The notes: generated by a model not told the origin, from the sequence alone. A stretch of 64,000 bases of DNA from Dermacentor variabilis (GCF_050947875.1 NC_134568.1:252597267-252661266); one strand, 5' to 3'; shown: positions 1-10,536, numbered from the stretch's first letter. Translations and numbers: made by a program.

Positions 1-6
1 ATTGCA

Positions 7-60
7 GATATGTCTAACATATATATAGGTGCCAGTTGATAACCATGACATGCATGAGAC
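7..60. repeat. Left inverted arm of the PLE
   Basis: Reverse complement of 1227-1280 with two mismatches; the inner 32 bases (29-60) are a perfect match. It abuts the truncated coding region directly. Confidence 0.85.
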
Positions 61-63
61 ACA

Positions 64-1187
64 CTTTCGAAGTCCCTAAGGACCATCAACTGCAGTTTCT
101 AGACCTGAGATTAATCTTTGTTAAAAATCATGTGTGCTGGAAATATTATCCCAGGTCGATTAAGCCCATTTTGAACTCCAAATCCGGTCATTCTAAAGTA
201 GTTAAGTGGGCTATAGCGAAGACTATCCTAAATGCTGCATTAAAGAAGTCGTGTTTTCATATGTCGAAGGCTGCTTTTTCTGATCAGGTAAATCGTTTAC
301 TGGACGCTGGTTACCCTGAAGCGATTATTTCATCCGTGAGTGAAAGTATGGTTCGCGGCGTCAAGAGCATAAATGACCAAGGTATTAAAACTAAATTAGA
401 CGAAAAAGAAAAAACACAGTAATAATAATATTTGGGGTTTTACGTACCAAAACCGCTTTCTGATTATGAGGCACGCCGTAGTGGAGGACTCCGGGAATTT
501 TGACCACCTGGGGTTCTTTAACGTGCACCTAAATCTAAGCACACGGGTGTTTTCGCATTTCGCCCCCATCGAAATGCGGCCGCCGGGGCCGGGATTCGAC
601 CCCGCGACCTCGTGCCCAGCAGCCCAACACCATAGCCACTGAGCGACCACGGCGAGTGAAAAAAAAAAAAAAAAAAAACACAGTAGTACCGTATGTACAC
701 AAGTTAGCACATGGGCTTAAGAACGTTGTTTCAAGACATAGCTTTGATGTTCATTTTGCTGCGTAACATAAGATAGGTTGCATATGCCCGTTAGTCGGTA
801 ATTTGCTGAAGGATGAGCAAGTGAAGGGAAAATGCACTGTTAAACATGTGAACAGGTGCATCACTTGTGCTAAGCAGGTTGTGTATGCCATTCCATTATG
901 TTGTGGTAGAGAGTACTTGGGACAAACAAAGCGATGTGCAAATGTTAGACTTAGGGAGCATGGGCTATCTCTTCAAGGGGTTGCGCCACTTCATCTCCCG
1001 GAGCATTGCAAGTCGGGCGGTTGTCGCCCCGAATTAAAAAAAAACTAGTGTCATTTTTAAACATGCGAGCCAATTGACAAGGGAAATCACCGAGGCTTAC
1101 AATATAAAGGTTAGGGACAAAGCACCTATCAGCGAACCGTCTATCACTCTTCATGACAAGGAACTGCGTTACCTATGTCAATTTTGA
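64..1187 (+). pseudogene. PLE reverse transcriptase C-terminus plus GIY-YIG endonuclease (broken)
   Basis: The first part (64-408) reads ...HTFEVPKDHQLQFLDLRL... and continues through a helical region typical of the segment downstream of the PLE RT palm. After the SINE the frame resumes (about 686-1187) with VVYAIPLCCGREYLGQT and RLREH, a GIY-YIG nuclease core in which GIY is VVY and YIG is YLG, with the arginine helix following. The endonuclease of PLEs nicks target DNA for target-primed reverse transcription. The RT fingers and palm are absent, the SINE splits the frame, and there is at least one stop (near 760) and a frameshift near 1045, after which the tail reads to a stop at about 1187. 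A homing endonuclease is unlikely because the upstream sequence is PLE-specific. Confidence 0.75.
422..672 (-). mobile_element. tRNA-derived SINE (Ruka-like), full length
   Basis: On the minus strand the element begins with a tRNA-like head containing an A-box-like stretch (GCTCAGTGGCTATGG) and a B-box-like stretch (GGGTCGAATCCC), continues through a conserved body and ends in a TAATAATA-type tail. It is flanked by a 13-bp target-site duplication AAAAAACACAGTA at 409-421 and 673-685. It was mobilised in trans by a LINE and sits inside the PLE, so it is younger than the PLE. Assignment to the tick Ruka family rests on memory of that family. Confidence 0.88.
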
Positions 1188-1226
1188 TTATGCATCAGTT
1201 TGTCACAGTTGCCTTGATGCATCTCT

Positions 1227-1280
1227 GTCTCATGCATGTCATGGTTATCAACTGGCACCTATATATATGTGAAACATATC
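1227..1280. repeat. Right inverted arm of the PLE
   Basis: Partner of 7-60. It lies just downstream of the end of the endonuclease frame, where a PLE 3' terminal repeat is expected; AATAAA follows at 1284. Confidence 0.85.
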
Positions 1281-1564
1281 TTCAATAAAATATCAGTTGA
1301 GAGTCAGCACCGTGTCGACATTTTATACCTTCTTTTGTCCTTGTCTTGTGTTGCACTGTAACGACCCTTACTATGAATCCCAACCAACTGGCCCAACTTG
1401 CCGTCTTGATGCAATTCAGAGTGTTGCATCTGGATCATGGAATTTGTCTTCTAGAGGCAGTGTGATGGACTACAGCACTACACAACTCGAATTGACCCAG
1501 ACTCAAACTCTTCAGCAGGAGCCTCTTCACGCTTTTCGATTGATGCACGACTCGGAGCATCCAC

Positions 1565-2110
1565 ATGCATCATTTGGGCACCTGATCGAAGCTTAATTGT
1601 GTAGTCATACTCATTAAAAAAAACTTGCTCAAACCACCTCACAACTTGTGGTTCACAGACTCCACGGGTCCAGGTGAACTGTAGCACTGCAGTCTGCCAC
1701 TATGGTGAACTTCAATTTGAACAGAAAGCATCTCACCCTTTCCACAACCCATACAACAGCCAGTAAGTCGGCTCTGAGTGGTATTTCTGTTCTACTTCCT
1801 GCCTCACTGACTTTCACAGTACACTAGATGCCATGCATTCGTGTTCTCCTTCTGTAGCAGCTTACTTGCTAATCCCTTAGGACTTGAATCAGTATGCACT
1901 TAGTTTCACGCCTTGGGTCAAAGAACAGTAAGATGGGCTTTGAAACAAGTTTGCTCTACAACTTGTTGAAGGCATGTTGGCATCTTCTGACCACTTGAAG
2001 TCTGTCTAAGCCTTGAGAAGACGGCGAAGGGGGGCTGCAGTGATTGCATGGCTCTGCACGAACTGCCTGAAAAAGCTAAGTCCAAGGACCCTTTGCAGCT
2101 CACTCACATT
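1565..2110 (-). pseudogene. Gypsy connection and RNase H remnant
   Basis: Around 2110-1920 one frame gives NVSELQRVLGLSFFRQFV and a following LRRLL-D-F-WSED segment, the connection after RT. At 1687-1580 another frame gives RWFEQ, NEYDYTIKLRSGAQ and HVDAPSRA, the C-terminal end of the Ty3/gypsy RNase H. The central RNase H catalytic region between them is not readable. This fixes orientation and order of the remnant. Confidence 0.7.
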
Positions 2111-2153
2111 GGTTGGCACTTTGACAAAAAAAATCTGCCAGTGCTGCCAACTT

Positions 2154-3206
2154 TCATGCACCTGGTTTGATTCCTTTAGTCATGAGCACAAAGTCCAGGC
2201 ACTCCTCAGTTCTTGAAAATTCATGTTTGGACAAACATAATGTCAATCTTGCCTTCGAGATGGCATCAAGCACCTGTTGCAGCTTGGTTAGCATGGACTG
2301 AAATCTAGGGCTGGAAAAAGTATTGTCCAAGTAACATATTGCCACACTTCACCCAATTGGATCAAAGACTTTTGAAATAATTCTTTGGTAAACAGGTGGG
2401 CCATTAGTGAAACCAAAGAACATACGTAGTGATTCTAAGTTCTGGAGCCCTGAATGCTGCCATCTGCATGCTCGGCTCATCCAGAGAAATCTGAAAGTAA
2501 CGATGTGCCATGTCCAGCATGGGGAACAAGTTATTTCCCGCAAGACGATCCAACACATCAATGATTCACAGTGAAAAGTGATATCTCACGGTTTGCATGT
2601 TCAAGCAGCAATAGTCCACTGCTATTCTATATTCATTTTTTTTTCCGACTAAAATAACGACTGCTGTACTAAGACTCACTGTCTTAGATCAGTCCACAAG
2701 CCTTGAGCTCATCAGTGATTTGCTGAAGCACCTGTCGTTATGCCTATGAAGCTCGGTAAGGGGGCCAACTCACTCGTATGCTTTCCGGTTTTTCCTGAAT
2801 AGTCATGGTCACCACAAGCATGCATCAGAGTTCTTTGGTGTGCACTGCAAAGCGCTTTCGGTTTCGGTTCAACAACTCACACAGCTCTTCTTGCTGTGTT
2901 TGCCACAGATGGACTGACCTTGATTTTCTCAGCCTTTATTGGTGATATCGTCTTTGTTCTCTGTTCAATGTACTTGACCACTTGCAGAGAAGATGCTGGG
3001 CCACCAGGATTCTCAAGCTCAACACGATCCCCACGCTTGCCTATGTAGCCTTCCTTTAAGGTGATGTCTGGGCGCAATGGATTCATGACCGAGAGGCTTG
3101 TCTTCCAATCTTTCAGTTCACACAAGTAGTCCACCTCATTTGCTCCAGAGAAAAGCACAAGACCGTTTGGTTCCACACAATCTGCGACCACGGTAACACA
3201 CTGCAC
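2154..3206 (-). pseudogene. Gypsy reverse transcriptase (fragmented)
   Basis: The first open piece (3206-2877) is the region between protease and RT. It continues, with stops, into text such as VSWPPYRAS and QITDELKACGLI, the start of a Ty3/gypsy RT. Further pieces in shifting frames give the D-A-type palm (PMLDMAHRYFQ in one frame) and, at 2345-2154, YLDNTF followed by KARLTLCLSKHEF and GIKPG, which matches the YLDD box and the segment after it. The second catalytic aspartate reads asparagine (YLDN), so the copy would be inactive even without the frameshifts. Confidence 0.75.
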
Positions 3207-3652
3207 CGTGTTACCTACAAGCTTGATCTTTTCACTGGTAGAGAGGGCAACACCTCCGCAATTTTTTCAGTGCCAGTACAATCGCTCGTTCCACAATGGG
3301 AGTCATTGGTGTGCCTTAGTTTAGTAAGTTGCCGCGATGCGACGCTACCCAGATAGTATGGCTTGCATCACAAGTGCGTCTGAGCTCGCGGCACTGCCAT
3401 TCCGCTGGAGTTAGCTGGAGTAGCAGTAGATGTTCTGTCCCTTGCGTCTGTCAGGTTATCACGCGTCAGGTTATTCCACCATGCAGTGCCACCCAGATGG
3501 TACTCTCCCCTACTACCATAGAGCAGGTGCGAACGCTGTCCGATGGAAGAGCGTAGGAAAGGACGATGGTAGAGGGTGGTAAACGGTCAGATCAGCCGGA
3601 TCTGGCTGGCATTGAAAAAAATAGAGAAAGCTGCCCTGAGTAACTGAGCATC

Positions 3653-4048
3653 TCACTCATCCAGCAGTATGGTGGTGTCTTTTTTTCTGAGCAGCACAAC
3701 ATTGGGCGAGTCAATGACGTCGCTTGCCATGATAACGCCAGGCCCTGTAAAGGCATTGTCGGGAACTACAGGCATCCCCACCCCTTTGAAGAGGTCACTG
3801 TCAACTTCTAAAGCAGCCTCAATCTCGTCCACTGTTTCACAAGTTCCACCAATACCGCGTATCTGCTCACAGTGGATTGGGTTGGCTACTCCTTTGCCTA
3901 TCTGAATGGCACATTTTGACTTGATCAAGATGATCTGTGCGCCACTGTCCAGAAGAGCGGCTGTCGGTTCGCCATTGACGGTTACAGCTTTCAATGACTG
4001 TGACAATCTGGGCCTTTCATCCTCATTCTTGCATTTTACATGGACCAC
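3653..4048 (-). pseudogene. Gypsy aspartic protease fragment
   Basis: A 131-codon open stretch contains AALLDSGAQIILI, the retropepsin active-site signature D-S-G-A followed by hydrophobic strand residues, and a later hydrophobic stretch (VIMASDVIDS) where the flap and C-terminal strand are expected. Retropepsins process Gag-Pol and act as dimers. It lies upstream (minus strand) of RT pieces of the same element. The frame is open but isolated, with no intact Gag or downstream pol, so it is treated as a relic rather than a domesticated gene; an open protease of this length could deserve a selection test. Confidence 0.75.
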
Positions 4049-4400
4049 ATGAAGTGTGTTTCCTTTGAGCTCGGGACAGACCTTCGTGCCGAGCCCTTGT
4101 TTCCTACAAGAAGTTGTGGACTTGGGCCATCTCGCACGTCTTTACCGGTGTGTCTGCTCCGCAGCGTTCTCATCCTGTCGTGATGGCAGTTCACTTGTCT
4201 TCGAAACTTGCACAGGCTTCTCGTCCCTGTGTCTTCGATCTGGCATGTACATCACTTCGTTGTTTCTCTCAAAGCACTCATAACTGTTAATAAGAGCCAA
4301 CAAACACTGACACCGAGGACAACATAGACGAAATTACTTGTGCTTAATAAATGAAATAAAGAAACAATAAGTTAATGGAAATGAAAGGATGAAAAAACAA

Positions 4401-4486
4401 CTTGCCGCAGGTGGGGAACGATCCCACAACCTTCGCATTTCGCGTGCGATGCGAAGGTTGTGGGATCGTTCCCCACCTGCGGCAAG
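4401..4486. repeat. Perfect 38-bp inverted repeat derived from a tRNA-like SINE 3' half
   Basis: Bases 4401-4438 are the exact reverse complement of 4449-4486, with a 10-base loop. Each arm contains a T-arm-like sequence (GTGGG-ATCGTTC-CCCAC in the sense direction) ending in TGCGGCAAG, which I recognise as the 3' half of a tRNA-derived tick repeat. The D-arm half is missing on both sides, so this is a head-to-head snapback of one half rather than two SINEs. Confidence 0.85.
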
Positions 4487-4489
4487 TGA

Positions 4490-5382
4490 CAACGTGGCTT
4501 TTCAGCCTGGGTGTTGGCAGACATGCATGTTCTAGGCAGCCTGCTACACCAAGTTATACCATCATTACTCACGTGCGGCCTGCTTCAGCTGCCACACAGT
4601 TTTCCAAATATGCAGTATCAGTGGCTTTGCTTCCTATGTGCCCAACTGCAATAAAGTCTGAGACTGAGTAAAGAAGGAGACACCAGAGAGTGCCATGTGG
4701 TGTCCCCTGCTTTTACTCAGTGTATGCCCAGTTGCACTGTTGCAAACGCTGAAGCTATACCAACTGGCCCAATTTATCCTACTGAAAGTGCAAAGGACGT
4801 GCCCTGCACACACCTAAGCATAAATTGACAACACAAGTGACGCACAACTGAATGCGCAGCTCCCCGGCATGATCTCCCGAGATTGGGAACAGCCTGTGGC
4901 GCACTGAAATATCCATGAGGCAATGTGGCAGGAAGTCGATATCCGCTAATTACCAGGTGCACATGTCATCTGCTTATGTGCTATTTAGAGGAGCTGCTAA
5001 TAAGAAAATTAAACAATTGCCATTCCTGCAAGTTTGCTTTAGTAGTATGTACTAAATCAATTATTACTAATTTCACCAAAGTGAAATTTCATTGCAGTTG
5101 ACCTTTAAGGGAGCAAGCAAGGCTTCTCAACACAGTTGAACTGCAACTACTTAGCTTTGAAACGTTTTGCACATGAAAATGCACCACTTTAATAACCTTC
5201 CCGTGCAAGAACATTTTTTAGACGTGTTTTGTATCAGTCACATTTACACGAACTTTCGAGCCATTAAGGGTGAGTAGACATGCGAGTGCAGGTGACTAAA
5301 CAGCAGAAAAAATATTGGCAAGTGTGAGCGAGTGTGCACTTAGTTTGCCAATCTAGGATGTGCAAGGCATGCATGTGCTTAC
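4490..5382. other. No recognisable gene (possible tubulin intron 3)
   Basis: AT-moderate sequence without long frames or repeats that I recognise. If the tubulin exons to the right belong to a gene that continues leftwards, this is intronic. Confidence 0.4.
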
Positions 5383-5493
5383 CAAAGACGAAGTTGTCTG
5401 GACGAAAATTCTGTCCATATGGTCCTGAATGCACAGCATCGAGTGTACCAGGTTCTAAGTCAACAAGGATGGCACGCGGTACATATTTGGCCA
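5383..5493 (-). pseudogene. Beta-tubulin exon 3 (codons about 56-93)
   Basis: The minus strand encodes [36 protein letters not shown], the part of beta-tubulin between the N-terminal strand S2 and helix H3. The exon is bounded by an acceptor (TTCAATTTAG) and a donor (G|GTAAGC) that give exactly 111 nt and phase 1 at both ends, as I recall for the conserved animal beta-tubulin exon 3. No stop occurs. Against the near-invariant family sequence it has changes such as M to L, S to A, R to H, F to Y and I to N, more than expected for a general isoform, so it is either a divergent (for example germline) paralogue or a drifting copy. Exon 4, which should be over 1 kb of open frame, is not present between 1 and 5382. 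Confidence 0.8.
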
Positions 5494-5929
5494 CTAAATT
5501 GAAATGCACCATTTTACAGTTGGTCAGATGCAGCTAGATGAGAATCGCATAGTATGCAAATAAAACACCTTCACCCTAATAGTGGCTGCCTAGTGCGATT
5601 GAAGTCTTCAAATAAGTGCCAAATACATGGCTTCAAGATTCTCAAGCTAATTACAAAACTAAATTTCATTGCGAAAAGGGCAGAAAGCATGAGCTATGTC
5701 ATATCCCACAAGCAGTGAAAAACAAAAGCAAAAATTAAGAGTTAATGTGACAGATGCATTGGTCAGACATTTCGGGGCAGCTCGAAGCAGCTGAAGGACG
5801 AGCCCGAACTGTAAAACGAGCTGCGACCACATTTTGTAATTCATTTTCCATTCCTTTTACCCAGTGTCACTGGATCGGACATAGCCGCGCATTGCCTATC
5901 CAAATCGGCCACAGGGCATGATTTAATGG

Positions 5930-6241
5930 GAAACATGCAGGAAGCGCAACATGCTTTGCATTGTTATCAAGAGCACCTTATCATCGATTATGTGATTTGG
6001 ATTATTGTTTTGTGCTTGTTCTTTATTGAAACATTTGCTGTTCTGTATGCTGTATCCATGATTCCAAAGAATGTATGCACTATTCGCTTCACTTTGCTGA
6101 CTACTTGAAGCTTCTGCCTTACGGGGGTACGAGCCACTGCTCTTGGCCCTGCACAGACACCGGGATTGGCCCACATATTTTACTGATGGATGCGGACACA
6201 AAAATGCTGGCCAACTAGAGGCTAACAGCTTCGCTGTAAAA
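5930..6241. repeat. Dispersed repeat A, copy 1
   Basis: Diverged match to 10240-10536 on the same strand: shared blocks include GCTTGTTCTTTATTGAAA, CCAAAGAATGTATGCA, CGCTTCACTTTGCTGA, GGCCCTGCAC and the end GCTAACAGCTTCGCTGTAAAA. No coding content; family unknown to me. Confidence 0.8.
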
Positions 6242-6659
6242 TGCCGACCAACTAGATACTAACCGCTTTGTTGTAAAATACACTTTCTGTATATTTTTGT
6301 TGGCCACAACAAAAAGAGTAGACGACTCCATAGACGAGTTACCCAAGATACTTTAGTTATTGAATGCCAGGACAATAGACAAGCTTTTGATGCGAAAGCA
6401 TCAAATGGCGCATTGAGCGAAAAAGCCGGTGTCTGTAGCCTCGAAATGGCACCTAAAGTGCGATTGGCTCCGATGCCACATCACGTGCACCCCTCGATGG
6501 AGCAGAGCGAGTGAAGGGGAACACCTGCTGTCGCAGTGGTGCGCCAGGTTTTGTGTGAGAGGAGAAGTCATCACTGCGACACGACGTCACGCTCGCTATC
6601 AGAGGCCTGCATTCTTTCTAACTTCGCCTCGGTAATCGCGATAAAGAAATTGTATTAAA

Positions 6660-6775
6660 GAAACAGGAAATATTTGAAAGGAAGAATGTTGGGGGTATCG
6701 AGTTTCAAACCAACGACCCCATGCTCAGAAGCCGAGTGTATTGCCCACTGGGCTAAACCAGCCCATCCTAGATAG
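6660..6775 (-). mobile_element. tRNA-like SINE head, second family
   Basis: The minus strand reads GGTTTAGCCCAGTGGGCAA (A-box-like) followed by CTCGGCTTCTGAGCATGGGG and GGTTTGAAACTC (degenerate B box), the layout of a tRNA-derived SINE different from the Ruka-like copies. The anticodon arm is still recognisable but the T arm is degenerate, so a functional tRNA gene is unlikely. Confidence 0.55.
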
Positions 6776-7249
6776 CAGGCCTGTGCACTCTGCTTTATGA
6801 TGTTACTTGGACTGAAATTTCAATTGCCAAGCTTGCGCAACGAAAGCGGTGACTTCAAAATCACCGCAGCTTACTTGGGAGCATCCCATTAGATTCTATG
6901 GCAGTCGGGCAAGGTAGCATGACGTCACTGGTCGAAGTGCACCAGATTTGTACTTTCTAGGAGGCGTTGGCCAAGCATTTCAACATGCTTGCTTGTCCGT
7001 GAGGATTTCATAACTCGAAGGATCGCTCAACAGCATTCAATTGGCCATTAATGCATTCACATTCACAACTCATTTGAAGTGCTTAGGTTTTTTTTTCATT
7101 CCTACCCAACAAACCAGGAAGGAACCTGCTGTTAAAAGCTAGACAAATTCAATATCTGCATCAAATTTGAACGTTATACTGCAGAATTATATCTTAAGGT
7201 TTCAGAATAAATACACACAGTGATTTGTAGACATAATACAAATATATAC

Positions 7250-7381
7250 CTGAAGGACAGGCTACTTCGTTGAAGTAGACTTTTGAAGATTTTTTTCTAA
7301 CTATATCGCTCGGTTGGAGCTTTCACCATTGAACTTTCCCGTCGGCTCTATGCCATGTTCATCTGATATAAGTTGCCTGAA
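7250..7381 (-). pseudogene. Beta-tubulin exon 2 (codons about 20-56), frame-disrupted
   Basis: After a good acceptor (TATCCTTGCAG) the minus strand reads FRQLISDEHGIEPTGKFNGES, matching the beta-tubulin segment that starts at codon 20. The frame then meets a TAG. About 14 nt further on, in another frame, KVYFNEV appears, matching the VYYNEA end of exon 2, followed by a donor TCAG|GTATAT. The remnant is 132 nt against 109 expected; the excess of 23 is not a multiple of three. An alternative donor (AATG|GTGAAA) would keep phase 1 and skip the damaged part, but would delete about 18 residues. The simplest reading is a pseudogene exon. Exon 1 was not found by eye. Confidence 0.7.
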
Positions 7382-7677
7382 CTGCAAGGATAACAAGGTA
7401 CACATGAGCATTCAGTATTTGTATAAAATCACGCTAACCGTTATCGTGATCAGCATGCATTGAGAAATAGTGGAAATTAAAATATTATTACTCAAGCACA
7501 AGATTGGCTATTGAGGCAAAAATTAATTTCCAATTGATCGGAAATCTGAGCAAGGCAATAAGTTCTTAATAGGTCTATAAATCTGTTTTCAGTCCCTTCG
7601 ATGCTCACACTGTGAAGTACAGTGCACAAATGTTCGTATATAGTTTAAATGTTCTGTTGATGCCCCAAATTGAAATT

Positions 7678-7788
7678 CTGGGGTTTAATCCCGAAACTGC
7701 ACAACAGGTTATGAGAGATGCCATAGTGGAGGGCTCGGGGAAATCGTGCCCTGCAGCACAACATAGCCACTGAGCCACCACATCCAAT
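7678..7788 (-). mobile_element. Ruka-like SINE, internally deleted
   Basis: The minus strand has the head GTGGCTCAGTGGCTATG and the tail segment (CCCTCCACTATGGC, then GGGATTAAACCCC) of the same SINE family as at 422-672, but the B box and body between them are missing. Old copy. Confidence 0.65.
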
Positions 7789-9557
7789 GAATGGCATCAA
7801 TGGCAGGCCAACATGTAATTTCCTGCCTACAAGAAACTACATCCCATGCACCGAACTCCAAGCATTAATGAGTCACGCCGGAAAAAAATTGTTGAGAACA
7901 TGGAGACAGGTGACAAATGACAAATGAGAACCACTGCCACAATATCCTTGCCCTTAATTGATTAGGTAAGTGTTAGAATCATGCCGTTGAGCACGCCATC
8001 ACTTTGACAACTCACAGCACATTCTTTTCAGTTCAAATATACTGTATTGTTCAAAAGCGAGTGTGCTGCGGGGCACGAAGTGTGAACTGCAGTTTGTTGC
8101 ATCAATATTCAATAAGGTTGTCTACTCAAAATCGCTAAAAGGCTGTGAGCTACCAGTGCTAGTAGTCGATGCTAATAAGAGTCTATAGAGCTCTGTCTAT
8201 GCGGAAGATATGTTGGGAACCAACAATTGAAACCCAGGTAGCACAAAAGATACATAACGTTTTTATATAGTTTATCCGAGACGGAAGAAACGGTTTAAAG
8301 AAGAGACGAGTAAGACAACTTCGTCGGTAAAATGTGGTATATGCCTGCTAATGTCCGGCTTAATTACATTTTTCAGACAATCTAGAACAGCTCTTCAAAA
8401 CGTATTCGAAAAGCTGGTCTTGAAATAGGGTTGGGAAAGGCACAAATAATTCCTTTGCCAGGGATCTTCATATATGATTTCTAAACGCTTTTAAGACGTT
8501 ATCTAAAGGCTGGTCTAGAAGTAGTCTTGAAAGGTTTACGATAATCTGAAGCTCGTTTTCGCAGTTTCCAAATGAGTCGAAGCGTCGGTGTCTAGTGCTA
8601 CTGAGCTCCTGGCGCAGTGCCAAGCACTGTTGCCTATAGCGGCTGACGCATCCTCGACCAAGTCACCTGAAAAGGCACATGTCCACGAAAATGAATTCGC
8701 AATGTCGCTTTTTTTATGCAGCAATGAAGTTTATAAACAAAATGGGAATGACATCCCGCTAAGAAATGGGCACTTCTTGACAATCGGTCAGGCCAGGATT
8801 TTTGTGCCAAGAGCACATGAAATGAGCATATCACAAACCAACACTTTATTGTAGCAACAGTACTTATGCAAGGGTTGTGCAAAATATATGAGAAATGCAA
8901 GATAAATCGAATTAAAAGCACATCAAGAATTACTAAAGCTACCAGAAACAATTTTAATGAACTAGAAATTGATCAACAATGACTAGAACATGCATAAACG
9001 AAATTCGTAAGTACGCATACAATGACGAACAGCAAGAACGCGAAGTGTGATAAAGTTTCTTATTTTGCACAATAAAGAGCACATGCTATCAGATGAACAG
9101 ACTAGAGTTATTTAGAAATTGATATCACAGCAACAGCAAGAAGCAGCATGAAAATGCGAGATTTAATCGCATGGTATCTGCCTACAAGCTATATGTTACC
9201 AATAATCTAGGAGCTTGAAAAGAACACAAAAAGGAATAACGACGCATACGATCAAAAATCAATCCTGTGATAAAAATCAAACAACGGGAATGTGTTAAGC
9301 TTGAAAATATTGCCTGTACGGCACATCAAATATAGTAATGGTGAGAGAATTAAAAGAACCTTAAAACTATAAAAAACAATCTTATGAATGACCACAAAGA
9401 ATACTCAAATAAGGAAATCTGTGTAACCAGTGAGCAGCACTGTAATGCAGAGTACGATGTGACTGAGTAACACTATACATAACTAAAATTATCATAGTAC
9501 TCTAGTGCACGAGAAATGAATGTGCAAGCCTTATTATTACAAAATTGTATAAACCTG
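7789..9557. other. No recognisable gene; weak repeat end near 8236
   Basis: No coding similarity seen. At 8236 CCCAGGTAGCACAAAAGAT resembles the end of repeat B (63152), and 8390-8560 holds short GTCTTGAAA/GCTGGTCT duplications, so a very diverged copy may begin here. The rest is AT-rich anonymous sequence. Confidence 0.35.
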
Positions 9558-9735
9558 GAAATCTCCCGGCCGCGGCGGCCGCATTTCGATGGTGGCTAAA
9601 TGCGAAAACAGCCATGTACTTAGATTTAGGTACGCGTTAAAAGAGCCCCAGGTGGTCCAAATTTCCCGAGACCCCCGCTACGGCGTGCCTCATAATCAGA
9701 TAGCGGTTTTGGCATGTAAAACCCCATAATAGAAT
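9558..9735 (+). mobile_element. Ruka-like SINE, 5'-truncated
   Basis: Starts just after the B box (CCCGGCCGCGGCGGCCGC) and runs through the conserved body (TTAGATTTAGGTACGCGTTA, CCCCAGGTGGTCCAAATTTC, CGGCGTGCCTCATAATCAGA) to GTAAAACCCCATAAT. The pol III promoter head is missing. Confidence 0.8.
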
Positions 9736-10239
9736 GGTTTGAAGCTGGTAATTAACTGGAATGCACAGGAAGCTGCACTTCAATAACCAAGGGAGCAATG
9801 GTCATAATAAATATGGATCCGTTTAGTAAACAGCATCGTACAAAAGGCACATATATGTACCGCTTTCCCAAAAACAGACATATATAAGGTCGCAATGAAT
9901 CATGTGCAAACACATGAATACATTAGTACACCTTGCACACATCTCCAATCCCCTAAAGTAAATAAAACAAATTGGCTCGCCATCCCGGCCCTGTGAAAGT
10001 GGATGTCCAGCAAAGCTGTTTGATACCACCACTACAACTGCAGTGGCGGTATGAAGCGCTTTACTGCTTTAGAGTGATGGTAATTTTGACAGCATGCCGC
10101 AGCCCATAGCGGTGCTGCAATAACACAGAAATCAGGTACGTGCTAGGCTGGTTATTCCATATACGCAAGGATAGGGACGTCACTTCCCTCGTCGCAAGCT
10201 GCCATCGCTGCGGCAGCTTGCGCAGCAGTAATCGCTATC
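9736..10239. other. No recognisable feature
   Basis: Anonymous sequence up to dispersed repeat A copy 2. Confidence 0.3.
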
Positions 10240-10536
10240 GGGAAACGTATGCAGAGAGCGCTAAGTGCTTCGCATTGTTACCAGGCGCACCTTATCAATT
10301 ATGTCACTCGGATGCTTGTTTTGCGCTTGTTCTTTATTGAAAGGTACGCTGTTCTATATGTTGCATCCGTGCTTCCAAAGAATGTATGCATTGTGCGCTT
10401 CACTTTGCTGAAGCCTCTGCCTTACAGCCATCGCTTCTGGCCCTGCACTGCCGCCGTGATCGGCCCACATTTTCGGTAACGGACACGGACACAAAAAATG
10501 CTGACCAAGTAGGAGCTAACAGCTTCGCTGTAAAAA
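10240..10536. repeat. Dispersed repeat A, copy 2
   Basis: Partner of 5930-6241 with small indels. Both copies end at the same motif TTCGCTGTAAAA, suggesting a defined element end. Confidence 0.8.

Larger units (their letters stand above)
1..1286 (+). mobile_element. 5'-truncated Penelope-like element with inverted terminal arms
   Basis: The stretch carries the C-terminal part of a Penelope-like retroelement protein followed by a GIY-YIG endonuclease domain, and is bracketed by inverted arms (7-60 against 1227-1280, 52 of 54 positions matching). The complementarity appears to continue to base 1 (5 of 6 more bases match at 1281-1286), so the left arm probably extends outside the window. Penelope-like elements are known for terminal repeats in direct or inverted orientation and for variable 5' truncation; here the left arm caps a truncated reverse transcriptase. 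A SINE (422-672) later inserted into it. No complete RT domain is present, so this copy is dead. Confidence 0.8.
1565..4062 (-). mobile_element. Decayed Ty3/gypsy pol remnant
   Basis: Reading on the minus strand, fragments appear in the canonical order protease (4048-3653), linker and RT N-terminus (3206-2600), RT palm (2561-2154), connection (about 2110-1920) and RNase H C-terminus (1687-1570). Integrase and LTRs are not seen; the PLE begins about 280 bp beyond the RNase H end. Many stops and frameshifts show an old copy. Confidence 0.8.
5494..7249 (-). other. Tubulin intron 2 interval with repeats
   Basis: The 1756 nt between the two tubulin exons have GT...AG ends on the minus strand. They hold one copy of a dispersed repeat (5930-6241) and a tRNA-like SINE (6660-6775); 6242-6655 and 6780-7249 show nothing else I recognise. 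Confidence 0.6.

Noticed and set aside
803..1048. GIY-YIG frame as a homing or group I intron endonuclease
   Set aside because: The upstream frame is PLE-specific RT C-terminus and the segment is bracketed by PLE-type inverted arms.
3653..4048. Domesticated protease gene
   Set aside because: The frame is open and has D-S-G-A, but it lies in line with RT and RNase H relics of the same decayed element, so retention of the frame by chance is simpler.
6660..6775. Functional tRNA gene
   Set aside because: The T arm is degenerate, no complete acceptor stem pairs, and the sequence looks like a SINE head.
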